From assembly GCF_005870025.1 (NCBI RefSeq), contig NZ_VATA01000005.1, positions 144,447 through 208,446 of the forward strand: 64,000 bases of DNA, read 5' to 3'. Both the position numbers and the translations under genes were made by a program. Source of the stretch: Poseidonocella sp. HB161398 (GTDB lineage: Bacteria > Pseudomonadota > Alphaproteobacteria > Rhodobacterales > Rhodobacteraceae). Below are positions 27,246 to 36,455 of this stretch, in pieces (position 1 is the stretch's first letter; each line of letters begins with the position of its first letter). The notes beneath the pieces were generated by a model. That model did no database searches. It saw only the letters and a list, made by a program, of their open reading frames with translations, and had not been told where the DNA came from.

Positions 27246-27605
27246 ATGGACGCGAAATACCTGGTGATCGACGCGCAGGCGCCCGGCGTGGCGCCGGTGG
27301 CAGGCAGCCCGGCGGCAGAGCGGGTGATCGAGGGCGCGCCCTCGAACCTGACCTGGGATCTCGAGCGCAGCCCGGACGGCAAGGTGGAGACCGGCGTCTG
27401 GGAAGTCGCCCCCGGCGCCTGGCATGTCGTGAAGGACGCCTGGGAATTCATGCACGTGATCTCGGGGCATTCCGAGATCACCGACGCGCAGAGCGGCGAG
27501 ACGGTCACGCTGCGGGCCGGGTCGAGCTTCGTGATGCGCCCCGGCTTCCGCGGCGTCTGGCGGGTGATCGAGCCGACGCGGAAGGTCTGGGTGACCTACG
27601 GCTGA
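27246..27605 (+). CDS. Cupin-domain protein
   Basis: The protein has 119 residues with a single cupin of the small DUF861-like type: 'GVWEVAPGAWHVVKDAWEFM', then 'HVISGHSEITDAQSGETVTL' and 'GSSFVMRPGFRGVWRV'. Metal-ligand positions are partial (one His in the first motif, Glu in 'EFMHVISG'). Small cupins of this sort often accompany amine- or amino-acid-catabolic oxidoreductases. Function is not known. It lies 11 nt after the dehydrogenase behind GAAGGAGAG and closes the operon. Confidence 0.75.
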   Translation: MDAKYLVIDAQAPGVAPVAGSPAAERVIEGAPSNLTWDLERSPDGKVETGVWEVAPGAWHVVKDAWEFMHVISGHSEITDAQSGETVTLRAGSSFVMRPGFRGVWRVIEPTRKVWVTYG

Positions 27606-28202
27606 GACCGGCCGCGCTCGGTCCGCGGACCCTTCCCCCTGCAGGGAGCCCGCGGGCGCGTGCACAGCGCGGAGCCCCGTGCAGGAACCGGAAATCGGGC
27701 CAGTTCGGCGGCGCGGTGCGAGGCGGAAGGCGGGCCCGTCTGCCGCGATTTTCCCGCATCGCGCGGTGGTGGCATGATTGGTGTCCGTGCGGGCCGCCCC
27801 GGCCCTGCGGCCGGCCCTCTGCCAGCTGGCACCGCGGCCCTTTGGGGTCCGTTGCCGGGTCGGGTCCAGCCGGCCTCTGCCGGCTGCGGCGGCGCCCGGC
27901 CGGAAGTCCGCTTGCCTGCGGGGCCTTCCGGCAAGGCCATCAGCGTCGGCGGCCAATGCAAGGCTGCACCATGTCCGGATCGGGGTGCCGCGCGACAGCA
28001 CCGGGCTCCGGCATGTCCGCCGCGGCAAGCACCGGATGGCGGCGGGACACCCGCGCAAGACGATCGCGGCAGGGCTCTGCGGAGGAAGCCTCCCGGATTG
28101 CATGCACGCGGCGGCAGGGAGGGCAGCCCATGCCCTCGCCGGGGACAGGGCCGCGAGCGCCAACTCCGGCCGGAGCCTTGGCCGCCCAGGCAGGCGCGGG
28201 GA
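27606..28202. other. Convergent GC-rich spacer
   Basis: About 600 bases lie between the ends of the amine cluster and the leftward polyol cluster. It is open in several frames without motifs. I see no gene. Confidence 0.55.
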
Positions 28203-28230
28203 GGGCCGCGCCCCCGGAAGCGCGCGGCCC
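28203..28230 (-). terminator. Terminator hairpin of the leftward polyol operon
   Basis: GGGCCGCGC (28203-28211) pairs perfectly with GCGCGGCCC (28222-28230) around a 10-nt loop, directly after the stop codon of the last gene of the operon. Confidence 0.65.
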
Positions 28231-28231
28231 G

Positions 28232-29302
28232 TCAGGCCCCGAGGCGGCGCTCTGTCGCGGCGTCGAAGAGATGGACGCGCTCGGGCGGGATCGCGAGCGC
28301 GATATGCTGGCCCTGCCGCACCTGGAAATTCCTGGGCGCGGTGGAGACGATGTCGACCCCGGCAGCCCTCACATGCAGGTTCTGGTCCGCGCCGGTCTTC
28401 TCGGCCAGGGTCAGCGTGCCCTGGACCGCGCCGTTCTCCGCCGGATGCAGGTCCGAGGGCCGCAGCCCGGCGATCGTCCGGCGCCCGAGATGCCGCGCCA
28501 TCGGCGCGGGCAGGGGCGCCGCGACCCCTTCGGCCAGGAAGATCGGCGCCCCCTCCCGCTCGCCGATCTCGCCTTCGATGAAGTTCATCGAGGGCGAGCC
28601 GACGAAATCGGCGGCATATTTCGACACCGGCCGGTCGTAGAGCTCGTCCGGCGTGCCGACCTGCTCCACCTTTCCGCCCTTCATCAGCACGATCTTGTCG
28701 GCCATGGTCATCGCCTCGATCTGGTCATGGGTGACATAGATCGTCGTCGCGCCCTGGCGGTCGTGGAGCTGGCGGATCTCGACGCGCATATGGGCGCGGA
28801 GCTTGGCATCGAGGTTCGAGAGCGGCTCGTCGAACAGGAAGACCTCGGCGTCGCGCACCATGGCGCGGCCCATGGCGACGCGCTGGCGCTGGCCGCCCGA
28901 CAGCTCGCGCGGATAGCGGTCGAGATAGTCGGTCAGGTTCAGCACCTCGGCCGCGGCGCCCACCTTGCGCTTCACCTCCGCCTCGGGCGCCTTCTTCACC
29001 CGCAGCGAGAAGGCGATGTTCTCGAAGACCTTCATCGTCGGATAGAGCGCGTAGTTCTGGAACACCATCGCGATGTCGCGGTCCTTCGGCGGGCGGTCGT
29101 TGACGCGGGCGCCGCCGATCATCAGGTCGCCCGCGGTGATGGTCTCGAGCCCCGCGGTCATCCGCAGGAGCGTGGTCTTGCCGCAGCCGGAGGAGCCGAG
29201 CAGCACGGCGAATTCGCCGTCGGCGATGTCGAGCTCGACATCGCGCATCACCTCGACGGCGCCGTAGCTCTTGGCGATCTTGCGGTAGGAAACCTGGGCC
29301 AT
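28232..29302 (-). CDS. Sugar/polyol ABC transporter ATPase (MalK/UgpC type)
   Basis: The protein has 356 residues. Walker A is 'GSSGCGKTT', signature 'LSGGQRQRVAMGRAMV' and Walker B 'VFLFDEPLSNLDAKLR', followed by a C-terminal OB-fold regulatory domain ('GLRPSDLHPAENG' region) as in MalK/UgpC. It energises the importer whose two permeases and binding protein lie upstream in the same operon. It is the last gene, 10 nt behind the SDR gene. Confidence 0.93.
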   Translation of the reverse strand: MAQVSYRKIAKSYGAVEVMRDVELDIADGEFAVLLGSSGCGKTTLLRMTAGLETITAGDLMIGGARVNDRPPKDRDIAMVFQNYALYPTMKVFENIAFSLRVKKAPEAEVKRKVGAAAEVLNLTDYLDRYPRELSGGQRQRVAMGRAMVRDAEVFLFDEPLSNLDAKLRAHMRVEIRQLHDRQGATTIYVTHDQIEAMTMADKIVLMKGGKVEQVGTPDELYDRPVSKYAADFVGSPSMNFIEGEIGEREGAPIFLAEGVAAPLPAPMARHLGRRTIAGLRPSDLHPAENGAVQGTLTLAEKTGADQNLHVRAAGVDIVSTAPRNFQVRQGQHIALAIPPERVHLFDAATERRLGA

Positions 29303-29312
29303 GTGCGTTCTC

Positions 29313-30038
29313 TCAATATGTCTGGCGGGTCGGCGTCAGGACGATCTCCTGCACCAGCGCGTTCTGCGGCATCTGGTAGGCGGCCAGGATCAGGCCGGCG
29401 CAGTGCTCCGCCCCGATGCCGCCGCCCATCTTCGCCTTGTTGGCCCGGTAGGCCGCGAGCGTGTCCGGATCGGTGACGCCCGAGAGCACCTCGGTCTCGA
29501 TCACGCCGGGGCTGACGACGACGACCCGCACGTCATGCCCGGCGAGGTAGCCGCGCAGCGACTCCGCCACGGCATGGGTGAAGAACTTGGTGCCGCAATA
29601 GACCGTGTGGTCGGGATAGACCTTGCGGCCGGCGATCGAGGACATGATGACGATGGTGCCGCGGCGCCGGGCCATCATGCCGTTCATCACCGCCTTGACC
29701 GTGTTCATCACGCCCTTGGCGTTGATGTCGATCATCTCGTCCCATTCCGCCGGATCCTGGCGCGAGATGTCGGCGAGCCGCGCGAGCCCGGCATTGGCGA
29801 AGATCATGTCGGCGGGGCCGTGCAGCGCCTCCGCCTCGGCGACGGCGGCATTGATCGCTTCGCGGTCGCGGACATCCACGGCGCGGCAGACCGAGCGGGG
29901 CAGGGCCTCGGCCTCCATCCGCGCGACGCGGCGCGCCATCATCAGCACGGGATGGCCTGCGGCCGAGAAGGCGCGGGCGGTGGCGAGGCCGATCCCCGAG
30001 CTCGCGCCGGTGACCGCCACCAGGGGTTTGGGGTCCAT
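29313..30038 (-). CDS. Short-chain dehydrogenase/reductase
   Basis: The protein has 241 residues, a classical SDR. The cofactor site is 'VTGASSGIGLATARAF', with 'DVRDREAI' and 'FANAGLARLAD' following. The catalytic Tyr-x3-Lys is 'YCGTKFF', with a Ser in 'SSIAGRKVY', and the substrate loop is 'SPGVIETEVLSG'. It is inserted between the binding-protein and ATPase genes of the importer, so it probably oxidises the imported polyol or reduces an intermediate. No specific substrate can be read. Confidence 0.88.
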   Translation of the reverse strand: MDPKPLVAVTGASSGIGLATARAFSAAGHPVLMMARRVARMEAEALPRSVCRAVDVRDREAINAAVAEAEALHGPADMIFANAGLARLADISRQDPAEWDEMIDINAKGVMNTVKAVMNGMMARRRGTIVIMSSIAGRKVYPDHTVYCGTKFFTHAVAESLRGYLAGHDVRVVVVSPGVIETEVLSGVTDPDTLAAYRANKAKMGGGIGAEHCAGLILAAYQMPQNALVQEIVLTPTRQTY

Positions 30039-30067
30039 TTGGCCCTCCGTTGCGTTCCGGAACTGGA

Positions 30068-30093
30068 CGGGGGCGGCCGCCGGGCCGCCCCCG
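30068..30093 (-). promoter_or_regulatory. Intercistronic stem-loop after the binding-protein gene
   Basis: CGGGGGCGGCC and GGCCGCCCCCG form an 11-bp perfect stem with a 4-nt loop, about 10 bases past the binding-protein stop. Stem-loops here often protect the upstream message from 3' decay and reduce read-through, giving more binding protein than membrane components (known for such operons; inferred here). Confidence 0.6.
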
Positions 30094-30102
30094 GGGGGAG
30101 GA

Positions 30103-31602
30103 TCACATGGCGGCGAGCCTGTCGGTCTCCTTCGCGATCTGGTCCATGCACTCCTTCGCGCTGGCGATCTCGCCGGCGAAGTAGCGGCCGAGATTGACCG
30201 GGATCGTGTCCGAGGAGATCTGCGCCCAGGCGGGCAGGTCCGGCTCGGAGCCCATGTCGCTGGCGATGGTCTCGCGCACCACGTCGAGATGGCGCGTCGT
30301 GCCCGCGCCGACCCGGCGGTTGGCGATCACGCGCGGATCGTCATAGACCGAGTTGCGCGTCGGGCCGGTGCCGCCGCCCAGCGTGGTGATCAGCGCCTGG
30401 GTGTCCGCCGAGGTCGCCCATTGCATGAAGATCCACGCGGCATCCGGGTTCTTCGAGTTGCGCGACACCGCCAGCGAGCTGCCGCCCTGGTGGCCGACGC
30501 CGGGGATCTCGCCGAAGCCGCACTCGCCGGGCGTGCGCAGGCTGGCGGGCTTCGGGCAGCGGACCGCCTCCATCAGCCCCGAGATCTTGGTCGAGGCCGG
30601 GTCGTCGAAATAGGGGAAGAACTCGCCCCAGCTCAGCATCGTCGCCGCGACGCCCTGGGCGATGGCCTGGCCCTGGCCGTCCCAGGTCCAGGAGGTGGCG
30701 CCGGGCGGCATCGTCTTGTGCAGCCGGTCGTAATAGGCCATCGCCGCCAGCCCGGCCTCGTCATTGCCCGAGAACTTGCCGTCCTTGTCGAAGATCGAGC
30801 CGCCATTGCCCCAGAGGATCGAGGTCCATTCGCATTCCAGGCTGTAATGCCCGGATTTCATCTGGCCCGCCGCGCCGTAGAGCTTCGGCCCCATCTCGCT
30901 GGTGATCGCCTCGGACTGGGTCAGCCATTCCTCCATCGTGGCCGGCGCCTGGAAGCCCATCTGCTCGTAGATGTCCTTGCGGTACATCATGATGAAGATC
31001 GGGATGTCGTAGGGCACGCCCACCATCCGGTCCTCGTAGCGGCAGATGCCGTCGACCAGCGCGGGCAGGAAGTCCGAGATGTCGTAGCCCGGCATGGCGA
31101 GGTCGGGCTTGGCGTCGATCTGCTCGCGCGGGTCGAACACGTCGCGGCTGATCGAGGCGGCCCAGGACTGGTCGACATAGTAGAGGTCGTAGGTGCCGAG
31201 CTGCGAGGCGACGTCGAGCGTCAGCTTCTGCAGCACCTGCTCCAGCGGCAGGATCTCGATCTCCACCTTCATGCCCGAGGCCTCCTCGAAGAACTTCTTC
31301 AGGCTGCCGTTCAGGACGTTCGATGGCGGAGTGGATTCCGTGGCGAGCTTCAGCGTCGTGCCGCGGAACGGGGCCGAGACCTCCTTGACCCAGGCGAGGT
31401 TCTCGGCCGAGGGCATCAGGTCGTCATCCGAGGCCGCCCAGGCCGGGCTGCCGAGGAACGGGCGGGCGATGCCCGAGCCGAGCGCGGCGGCGCCGAGGCC
31501 GAGCTGCGCCGCGACGCCGAGGAAGCGGCGGCGGTTCATCCGGCCCTTCACGTAGTCGTCCACGGCGCGCGCGAGATATTGCTTGCGGTCGCTGTCTTTC
31601 AT
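30103..31602 (-). CDS. ABC transporter extracellular substrate-binding protein (family 1, sugar/polyol)
   Basis: The protein has 499 residues. A twin-arginine motif 'NRRRFLGVAAQLGLGAAALG' (about 23-42) precedes a hydrophobic stretch ending in 'SPAWAAS', suggesting Tat export. The family 1 fold is indicated by 'LLPLEQ'-like 'EILPLEQVLQKLTLDVASQL', 'GVPYDIPIFIMMYRKDIYEQ' and 'NPDAAWIFMQWATS'. It binds the sugar or polyol delivered to the two permeases encoded upstream. The next transcribed gene is an SDR rather than a transporter subunit, which is uncommon. Confidence 0.9.
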   Translation of the reverse strand: MKDSDRKQYLARAVDDYVKGRMNRRRFLGVAAQLGLGAAALGSGIARPFLGSPAWAASDDDLMPSAENLAWVKEVSAPFRGTTLKLATESTPPSNVLNGSLKKFFEEASGMKVEIEILPLEQVLQKLTLDVASQLGTYDLYYVDQSWAASISRDVFDPREQIDAKPDLAMPGYDISDFLPALVDGICRYEDRMVGVPYDIPIFIMMYRKDIYEQMGFQAPATMEEWLTQSEAITSEMGPKLYGAAGQMKSGHYSLECEWTSILWGNGGSIFDKDGKFSGNDEAGLAAMAYYDRLHKTMPPGATSWTWDGQGQAIAQGVAATMLSWGEFFPYFDDPASTKISGLMEAVRCPKPASLRTPGECGFGEIPGVGHQGGSSLAVSRNSKNPDAAWIFMQWATSADTQALITTLGGGTGPTRNSVYDDPRVIANRRVGAGTTRHLDVVRETIASDMGSEPDLPAWAQISSDTIPVNLGRYFAGEIASAKECMDQIAKETDRLAAM

Positions 31603-31672
31603 GGTGTCCTCCCTTGAAATGGCGTTTCCGTCGTTTTTCTTGATCTTGTTTCTTGTCGTTATTGCGGCGCGC

Positions 31673-32536
31673 TCACTGCTTGAGCGAACCGAGGGTCAGG
31701 CCCCGCACCAGCTGTTTCTGGACGAGCAGGACGAAGAGGAAGGCCGGCGCCATCGCGGCAACGCCGAGCGCGGCCATGTTGCCCCAGGCGGTTCCGGTCG
31801 AGGTGACGAAGGTCGAGGAGACGACCGGCACGGTCTTCAGCCCGGTCTGGGTCAGCGTCAGCACGAACAGGAACTCGGTCCAGGAGAAGATGAAGCAGAG
31901 CACTGCCGTGGCGGCGATCCCGCCCTTGGCCATCGGCAGCACCACGCGGCGGAAGATGTACCAGCGCGAGGCGCCGTCGATCACCGCGCTCTCGTCGATC
32001 TCAAGCGGGATGTCGTCGAAGAAGGACTTCATCAGCAGCACGGCCAGCGGCAGGTTCATCACCGCATGGATGAGGATCACGCCGAGATAGCTGTCGAGCA
32101 GTCCGATGTCCTTGTAGATGAAGAACATCGGGATCGCGACCGCCACCGGCGGCATCATCCGGGTCGAGAGCACCCAGCTGACATAGTGGTGGCGGGCGCG
32201 GAACTTCATCCGGCTGAGCGCATAGGAGGCCAGCGTCGCGATCGTCACGGCCAGGAGCGTCGAGAAGACCGCGATGACGATGCTGTCCCAGAGCCGCGGC
32301 CCCATGTTGAAATTGCCGCCGCCGACCAGGTTGCCGCCGAGGCTGAGCCCGAAGACCTCGTTGAAGTTGTTCAGCGTCGGGGTGAAATTCGCCAGCCGCG
32401 GCGGCAGGTCGAAGATCTCGCGCGCCTCCTTGAAGGCCACCGTGATCCAGAAGAACAGCGGGAAGACGAAGAGCGCGACGACGCCCCAGGCGAGGACCGC
32501 GCGCGCCGCGGCCCGGGAACGGGATTGAACGATCAC
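31673..32536 (-). CDS. Carbohydrate ABC permease (MalG/UgpE type)
   Basis: The protein has 287 residues, six helices, and the EAA loop 'LEIDESAVIDGASRWYIFRR' of the MalG class. I start at a GTG (32536) that overlaps the stop of the preceding permease in a GTGA; the open frame extends upstream only inside that gene. It pairs with the MalF-type permease. Confidence 0.88.
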   Translation of the reverse strand: MIVQSRSRAAARAVLAWGVVALFVFPLFFWITVAFKEAREIFDLPPRLANFTPTLNNFNEVFGLSLGGNLVGGGNFNMGPRLWDSIVIAVFSTLLAVTIATLASYALSRMKFRARHHYVSWVLSTRMMPPVAVAIPMFFIYKDIGLLDSYLGVILIHAVMNLPLAVLLMKSFFDDIPLEIDESAVIDGASRWYIFRRVVLPMAKGGIAATAVLCFIFSWTEFLFVLTLTQTGLKTVPVVSSTFVTSTGTAWGNMAALGVAAMAPAFLFVLLVQKQLVRGLTLGSLKQ

Positions 32537-33474
32537 CAGCGCACCTTCGATATCCAGATGAACAGGTTGGCGAGGATCAGGATCAGCGCCAGCGTGACCA
32601 GCGACAGCGTCGCGCCATAGCCCCACTGGATGAAGCTGAAGGTCTGCTGCCAGGCATAGAGCGACAGGGTGTAGGTCGAGGTGCCCGGCCCGCCCGAGGT
32701 CATGACGAACATGTAGTCGAAGACCCGGAACAGGTCGATGCCGCGGATCAGGATCGCCACCGCCAGCACCTTGGACAGCAGCGGCAGGGTGATCTTGCGG
32801 AAGATCATCCACGGACCCGCCCCGTCGAGCATCGCCGCCTCGTAGGGCTCGGGCGGCAGCGAGCGCAGCCCGGCGAGCACGATCAGCACCATGAAGGGCG
32901 TCCATTGCCAGATATCGGCCAGCATCACCCCGGCCAGCGCCGTCGAGGGCGTGGCGAGGATCGGCGTGTCGGGCGACAGGAGCCCGATCCCCTGCAGCGC
33001 CCAGGTCAGCACGCCGAACTGCGCGTCCTCCATCAGCAGGAACATCATCCCGGTGATCGCCGGCGGGATCACCAGCGTCAGCGTCAGCAGCGAGCGCAGC
33101 AGCCCGTAGCCCGGCGCGTCGCTGTCAAGCAGCATGGCCAGCGCGATGCCCAGCACCAGCTCGATGCCGAGGACCACGAAGAAGTAGAGGAACGTCGTCC
33201 CCATCGCGCCCCAGAACCGCTCGTCGGCCAGGAGCCGCGCCCAGTTGTCGGTGCCCACGGGCACCAGCGCGCGCTTGAAGGGCACGTATTCGTGGAAGCT
33301 CAGCCAGATGTTGTAGATCAGCGGATAGACCGTGAAGACCAGCAGCATCGCCGTCAGCGGCAGGAGCCACGGCAGCGGATGTTCGGATGTCAGCATCCGG
33401 GGGAGCCCCGGCAGGGACAGGCGCCCCTCCCGCGCCGCGCCCATCCGGAGCTCCATCGGCGTCGATTGCCTCAT
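32533..33474 (-). CDS. Carbohydrate ABC permease (MalF/UgpA type)
   Basis: The protein has 313 residues and six helices beginning at 'LLPLTAMLLVFTVYPLIYNI'. The EAA loop is at 'LPPEPYEAAMLDGAGPWMIF'. ATG 33474 is chosen because GGGAGGAGGAA stands just upstream; the longer frame upstream is a shadow of the aldolase gene. It lies 25 nt after the aldolase gene and overlaps the next permease by 4 nt. Confidence 0.9.
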   Translation of the reverse strand: MRQSTPMELRMGAAREGRLSLPGLPRMLTSEHPLPWLLPLTAMLLVFTVYPLIYNIWLSFHEYVPFKRALVPVGTDNWARLLADERFWGAMGTTFLYFFVVLGIELVLGIALAMLLDSDAPGYGLLRSLLTLTLVIPPAITGMMFLLMEDAQFGVLTWALQGIGLLSPDTPILATPSTALAGVMLADIWQWTPFMVLIVLAGLRSLPPEPYEAAMLDGAGPWMIFRKITLPLLSKVLAVAILIRGIDLFRVFDYMFVMTSGGPGTSTYTLSLYAWQQTFSFIQWGYGATLSLVTLALILILANLFIWISKVRW

Positions 33475-33499
33475 AGCGGTTCCTCCTCCCGCGCGGCGC

Positions 33500-34171
33500 T
33501 CAGGCCGCGGCGCTTTCCGCCTGCAGCCCGTAGCTGGCGAAGCCGTCCATCGTCTCGGCGATCTCGGCATCCGACAGCACGTGGTAGTCTGCGCCGGTCT
33601 GCAGCACCGTCACGTATTGCCGGGCGATGGTCTCCAGCTCGACCGCGCGCCACATCGCCTTGGCCAGCGTCTCGCCCATGGCGACCATGCCGTGATTGGC
33701 CATCAGGCAGGCGGTGCGGTCCTGCAGCGCGGCCAGCACCAGATCCGACAGCTCCTCGGTGCCGTAGCGGGCATAGCCCGCGCAGCGCACGTCGGTGCCG
33801 CCGAAGGCCGCCACCATGTAGTGGACCGCCGGGATGGCGCGGCGCAGGATGCCGATCGCGGTGCAATAGGTCGGGTGGGCGTGGATCACCGCCGGGCAGT
33901 CGGGCCGCTCGCGCAGGATGCGCTGGTGGAACCGCCATTCGGTCGAGGGCGTCTTCGGCCCCTCCCAGGCGCCGGACCGGTCGTCGATGGCGATCTTGGC
34001 GACCATCTCCGGGGTCATCGCGTCATAGGGCGTGGCCGAGGGGCTGATCAGCATGTGATCGCCGAGCCGCACCGAGATATTGCCCGAAGTGCCCTGGTTG
34101 ATGCCGTTGGCGTTCATCTCCCGGCAGCGCTGGACGATCTCCTCGCGCAGGATCCCTTCCTTGCTTGTCAT
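33500..34171 (-). CDS. Class II aldolase/adducin-family aldolase (L-fuculose-phosphate aldolase-like)
   Basis: The protein has 223 residues, the size of FucA. The phosphate loop is 'NQGTSGNISVR' (25-35), the catalytic acid Glu78 is in 'STEWRFH', and zinc ligands are His97 and His99 ('HAHP') and His160 ('ANHG'). It should cleave a ketose-1-phosphate (or similar) to dihydroxyacetone phosphate (DHAP) and an aldehyde. With an FGGY kinase under the same regulator, the pair mirrors the fuculokinase/fuculose-1-phosphate aldolase module. It overlaps the GlpD-type gene by 4 nt. Confidence 0.87.
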   Translation of the reverse strand: MTSKEGILREEIVQRCREMNANGINQGTSGNISVRLGDHMLISPSATPYDAMTPEMVAKIAIDDRSGAWEGPKTPSTEWRFHQRILRERPDCPAVIHAHPTYCTAIGILRRAIPAVHYMVAAFGGTDVRCAGYARYGTEELSDLVLAALQDRTACLMANHGMVAMGETLAKAMWRAVELETIARQYVTVLQTGADYHVLSDAEIAETMDGFASYGLQAESAAA

Positions 34172-35661
34172 GCCGCTTTCTCCTCCCGTCTGCGGTTGTC
34201 CATGTAGCGGGCGAGGCGCGCCGCGCCCTCGGCCCCGATGCGCAGGCCCAGCTTCGAGCGGCGCCAGAGGATGTCCTCGGCGGTCCTCGCCCATTCGCGG
34301 TCCATCAGCCAGTCGACCTCGCGGGCCGTAAGCCCGGCGCCGAACTCCTCGCCGGTCCCGGGCGCGTCTCCGGCCACGCCGGCGGCCAGCGTGCCGTAGG
34401 CGCGCGCCATCCGCCGCGCCGTCCGGGGCGCCAGCCAGGGCGCCTGCGCGGCCAGGGCCTGCGCGAGGGCGGGGGTTCCGTCATGGGGGAAATCCCCGCC
34501 GGGCAGCGGAACGCCCGCGGTCCAGGCCCCCGAGAGGCCGGGGAAGACCGGCGCCAATTTCCCGAGCGCCGCCTCCGCCAGCCGCCGGTAGGTGGTGATC
34601 TTGCCGCCGAAGACCGACAGCAGCGGCGCGGGCGCCATGCCGAAATCCAGCCGGTAGTCGCGGGTCGCGGCCTGCGCCGCCCCGGTTCCGGCATCGTCGA
34701 GCGGCCGCACCCCGGCATAGCGCCAGACCACGTCGGCCGGCGTGACCTCCCGCGCGAGGTAGTCCGACACGGCCGCGCAGAGATAGGCCTCCTCCGCCGC
34801 CGAGCAGGCCGTGCCGCCCGCAAGGTCCGGCTGGTCGACATCGGTCGTGCCGATGCAGGTGAAATCGTCCTCGTAGGGAATGGCGAAGACGATGCGCCCG
34901 TCGCCGTTCTGGAAGATGTAGGCGCGGTCGTGATCGAAAAGCCGCCGGGTGACGATATGCGATCCGCGCACCAGCCGGATCCGCCCCGGATGCGCCCGGC
35001 CGAGCCGCGCGCCCAGCACCTCGCTGACCCAGGGGCCGGCGGCATTGACCAGGGCGCGCGCCGTCACGCTGCGCCGCTGCCCGGTCTCCGCATCCTCCAG
35101 CTCGGACGTCCAGATGCCGCCTTCGGGCCGGGCCGCGACCAGCCGCGTGCGGGTCTCGATCCGCGCGCCGCGATCGGCGGCGTCCCGGGCATTCAGCACG
35201 ACCAGCCGCGCGTCATCCGCCCAGACGTCGGAATACTCGAACGCCCTGCGGAAGCCGTCCTTCAGCGGCCGTCCCGCCGGGTCGCGGCGCAGGTCGAGCA
35301 CCGCCGTCCCGGGCAGGATCTTCCGCCCGCCGAGATGGTCGTAGAGGAAGAGCCCCAGCCGCAGGAGCCAGGCGGGGCGCAGCCCCTCGTGATGGGGCAG
35401 CACGAAGCGCAGCGGCCGGGCGATATGCGGCATCGCGCCAAGCAGGACTTCGCGCTCGCGCAGCGCCTCGCGGACCAGCCGGAACTCGCAGTGCTCGAGA
35501 TAGCGCAGCCCGCCATGGAAGAGCTTGGTCGAGGCCGAGGAGGTCGCCTGGGCCAGGTCGCCCTGCTCGACCAGATGCACATCGAGCCCGCGCCCGGCCG
35601 CGTCCCGCGCGATCCCGCAGCCATTCACGCCGCCGCCGATGACCAGCAGATCGGCGGTCAT
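34168..35661 (-). CDS. glpD: FAD-dependent glycerol-3-phosphate dehydrogenase (GlpD family)
   Basis: The protein has 497 residues. The FAD site is 'DLLVIGGGVNGCGIARDAAG', followed by the GlpD hallmark 'SSASTKLFHGGLRYLEHCEF'. The C-terminal cap domain ends near 'EDILWRRSKLGLR'. In GlpD, electrons pass to the quinone pool and the product from glycerol-3-phosphate is DHAP. In polyol operons homologues (EryB type) oxidise tetritol phosphates instead, so the substrate here may not be glycerol-3-phosphate. It overlaps both neighbouring genes by 4 nt (ATGA). Confidence 0.9.
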   Translation of the reverse strand: MTADLLVIGGGVNGCGIARDAAGRGLDVHLVEQGDLAQATSSASTKLFHGGLRYLEHCEFRLVREALREREVLLGAMPHIARPLRFVLPHHEGLRPAWLLRLGLFLYDHLGGRKILPGTAVLDLRRDPAGRPLKDGFRRAFEYSDVWADDARLVVLNARDAADRGARIETRTRLVAARPEGGIWTSELEDAETGQRRSVTARALVNAAGPWVSEVLGARLGRAHPGRIRLVRGSHIVTRRLFDHDRAYIFQNGDGRIVFAIPYEDDFTCIGTTDVDQPDLAGGTACSAAEEAYLCAAVSDYLAREVTPADVVWRYAGVRPLDDAGTGAAQAATRDYRLDFGMAPAPLLSVFGGKITTYRRLAEAALGKLAPVFPGLSGAWTAGVPLPGGDFPHDGTPALAQALAAQAPWLAPRTARRMARAYGTLAAGVAGDAPGTGEEFGAGLTAREVDWLMDREWARTAEDILWRRSKLGLRIGAEGAARLARYMDNRRREEKAA

Positions 35662-36455
35662 CGCCGTGCCTCCAGCAGCCGGCCGGCGATCTCGACGAAG
35701 CCCGCCCCGCCGCGCGAGGGCGCGATCCAGCCGGGCAGGGCCTCGATCCGGCCCTCGAAATCCGCGACATTGGCGACGCCGCAGGAATTCGGGAAGAAGC
35801 CGAACATCGGTGCGTCATTGGGGCTGTCGCCGCAATAGACCACCGTCTCGCAGTCGGCGTCGATGTCGAGCCCCAGCCGCTCGGCGGCGAAGCGGCGCGA
35901 CATGGTCAGCTTGTCCCAGCTGCCGAACCAGCCGTTGACATGGATCGAGCTGATCTTGGCGATTGCGCCCTCTTCCTCGAAGATCGCCTTGATGCGGGCG
36001 ATCTGGGGCTCGGGCAGCGCGGCGACATCCTCGCAGAAATCGATGGCCAGATCCGCCTCGCGGTAGAGCTGGTCGGCCGAGACGGCGGCGCCGGGCACCT
36101 CGGCCAGCACCCGCTCGCGCACCCGCGCCAGACGGCCGCGCGCGGCCTCGCGCGTCGGCTCGGCGGCGTCGAAGACCCGGATCATCCGGCGCGCCGCGGC
36201 ATCGTAGGAGAAGTAGAAGGCGCCGTTCTCGCCCACCACGCCCGCCACGGGCCACATCCTCGCGATCATGTCGCACCAGCCGGCGGGCCGCCCGGTGATC
36301 AGCGCCACGGCCATCCCGGCCTCGGCCAGCTGCTCCAGCGCGGCATAGGCGCCGGCGGTCAGCTTGCCCTCGGTGGTGATCGTGTCGTCGATATCCGCGA
36401 AGAGGCAGCGGATTCCGGCGGCGACGTCATCGGGCATCTCGGCGAGCGGGCGCAT
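35658..36455 (-). CDS. HAD-superfamily IIB phosphatase
   Basis: The protein has 265 residues. Motif I is 'FADIDDTITTEGKLT' with Asp21 and Asp23 as nucleophile and acid. Motif II is 'ALITGRPAGWCD', the Lys of motif III is in 'SWDKLTMSRRFA' and motif IV is 'CGDSPNDAPMFGFF'. The insertion of a cap between motifs II and III is that of the Cof/sucrose-phosphatase-like IIB class. It probably dephosphorylates a sugar or polyol phosphate, perhaps relieving a toxic intermediate. HAD and glycerol-1-phosphate dehydrogenase homologues also sit side by side in the ara operon of Bacillus subtilis (AraL/AraM). It is ATGA-coupled on both sides. Confidence 0.87.
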   Translation of the reverse strand: MRPLAEMPDDVAAGIRCLFADIDDTITTEGKLTAGAYAALEQLAEAGMAVALITGRPAGWCDMIARMWPVAGVVGENGAFYFSYDAAARRMIRVFDAAEPTREAARGRLARVRERVLAEVPGAAVSADQLYREADLAIDFCEDVAALPEPQIARIKAIFEEEGAIAKISSIHVNGWFGSWDKLTMSRRFAAERLGLDIDADCETVVYCGDSPNDAPMFGFFPNSCGVANVADFEGRIEALPGWIAPSRGGAGFVEIAGRLLEARR

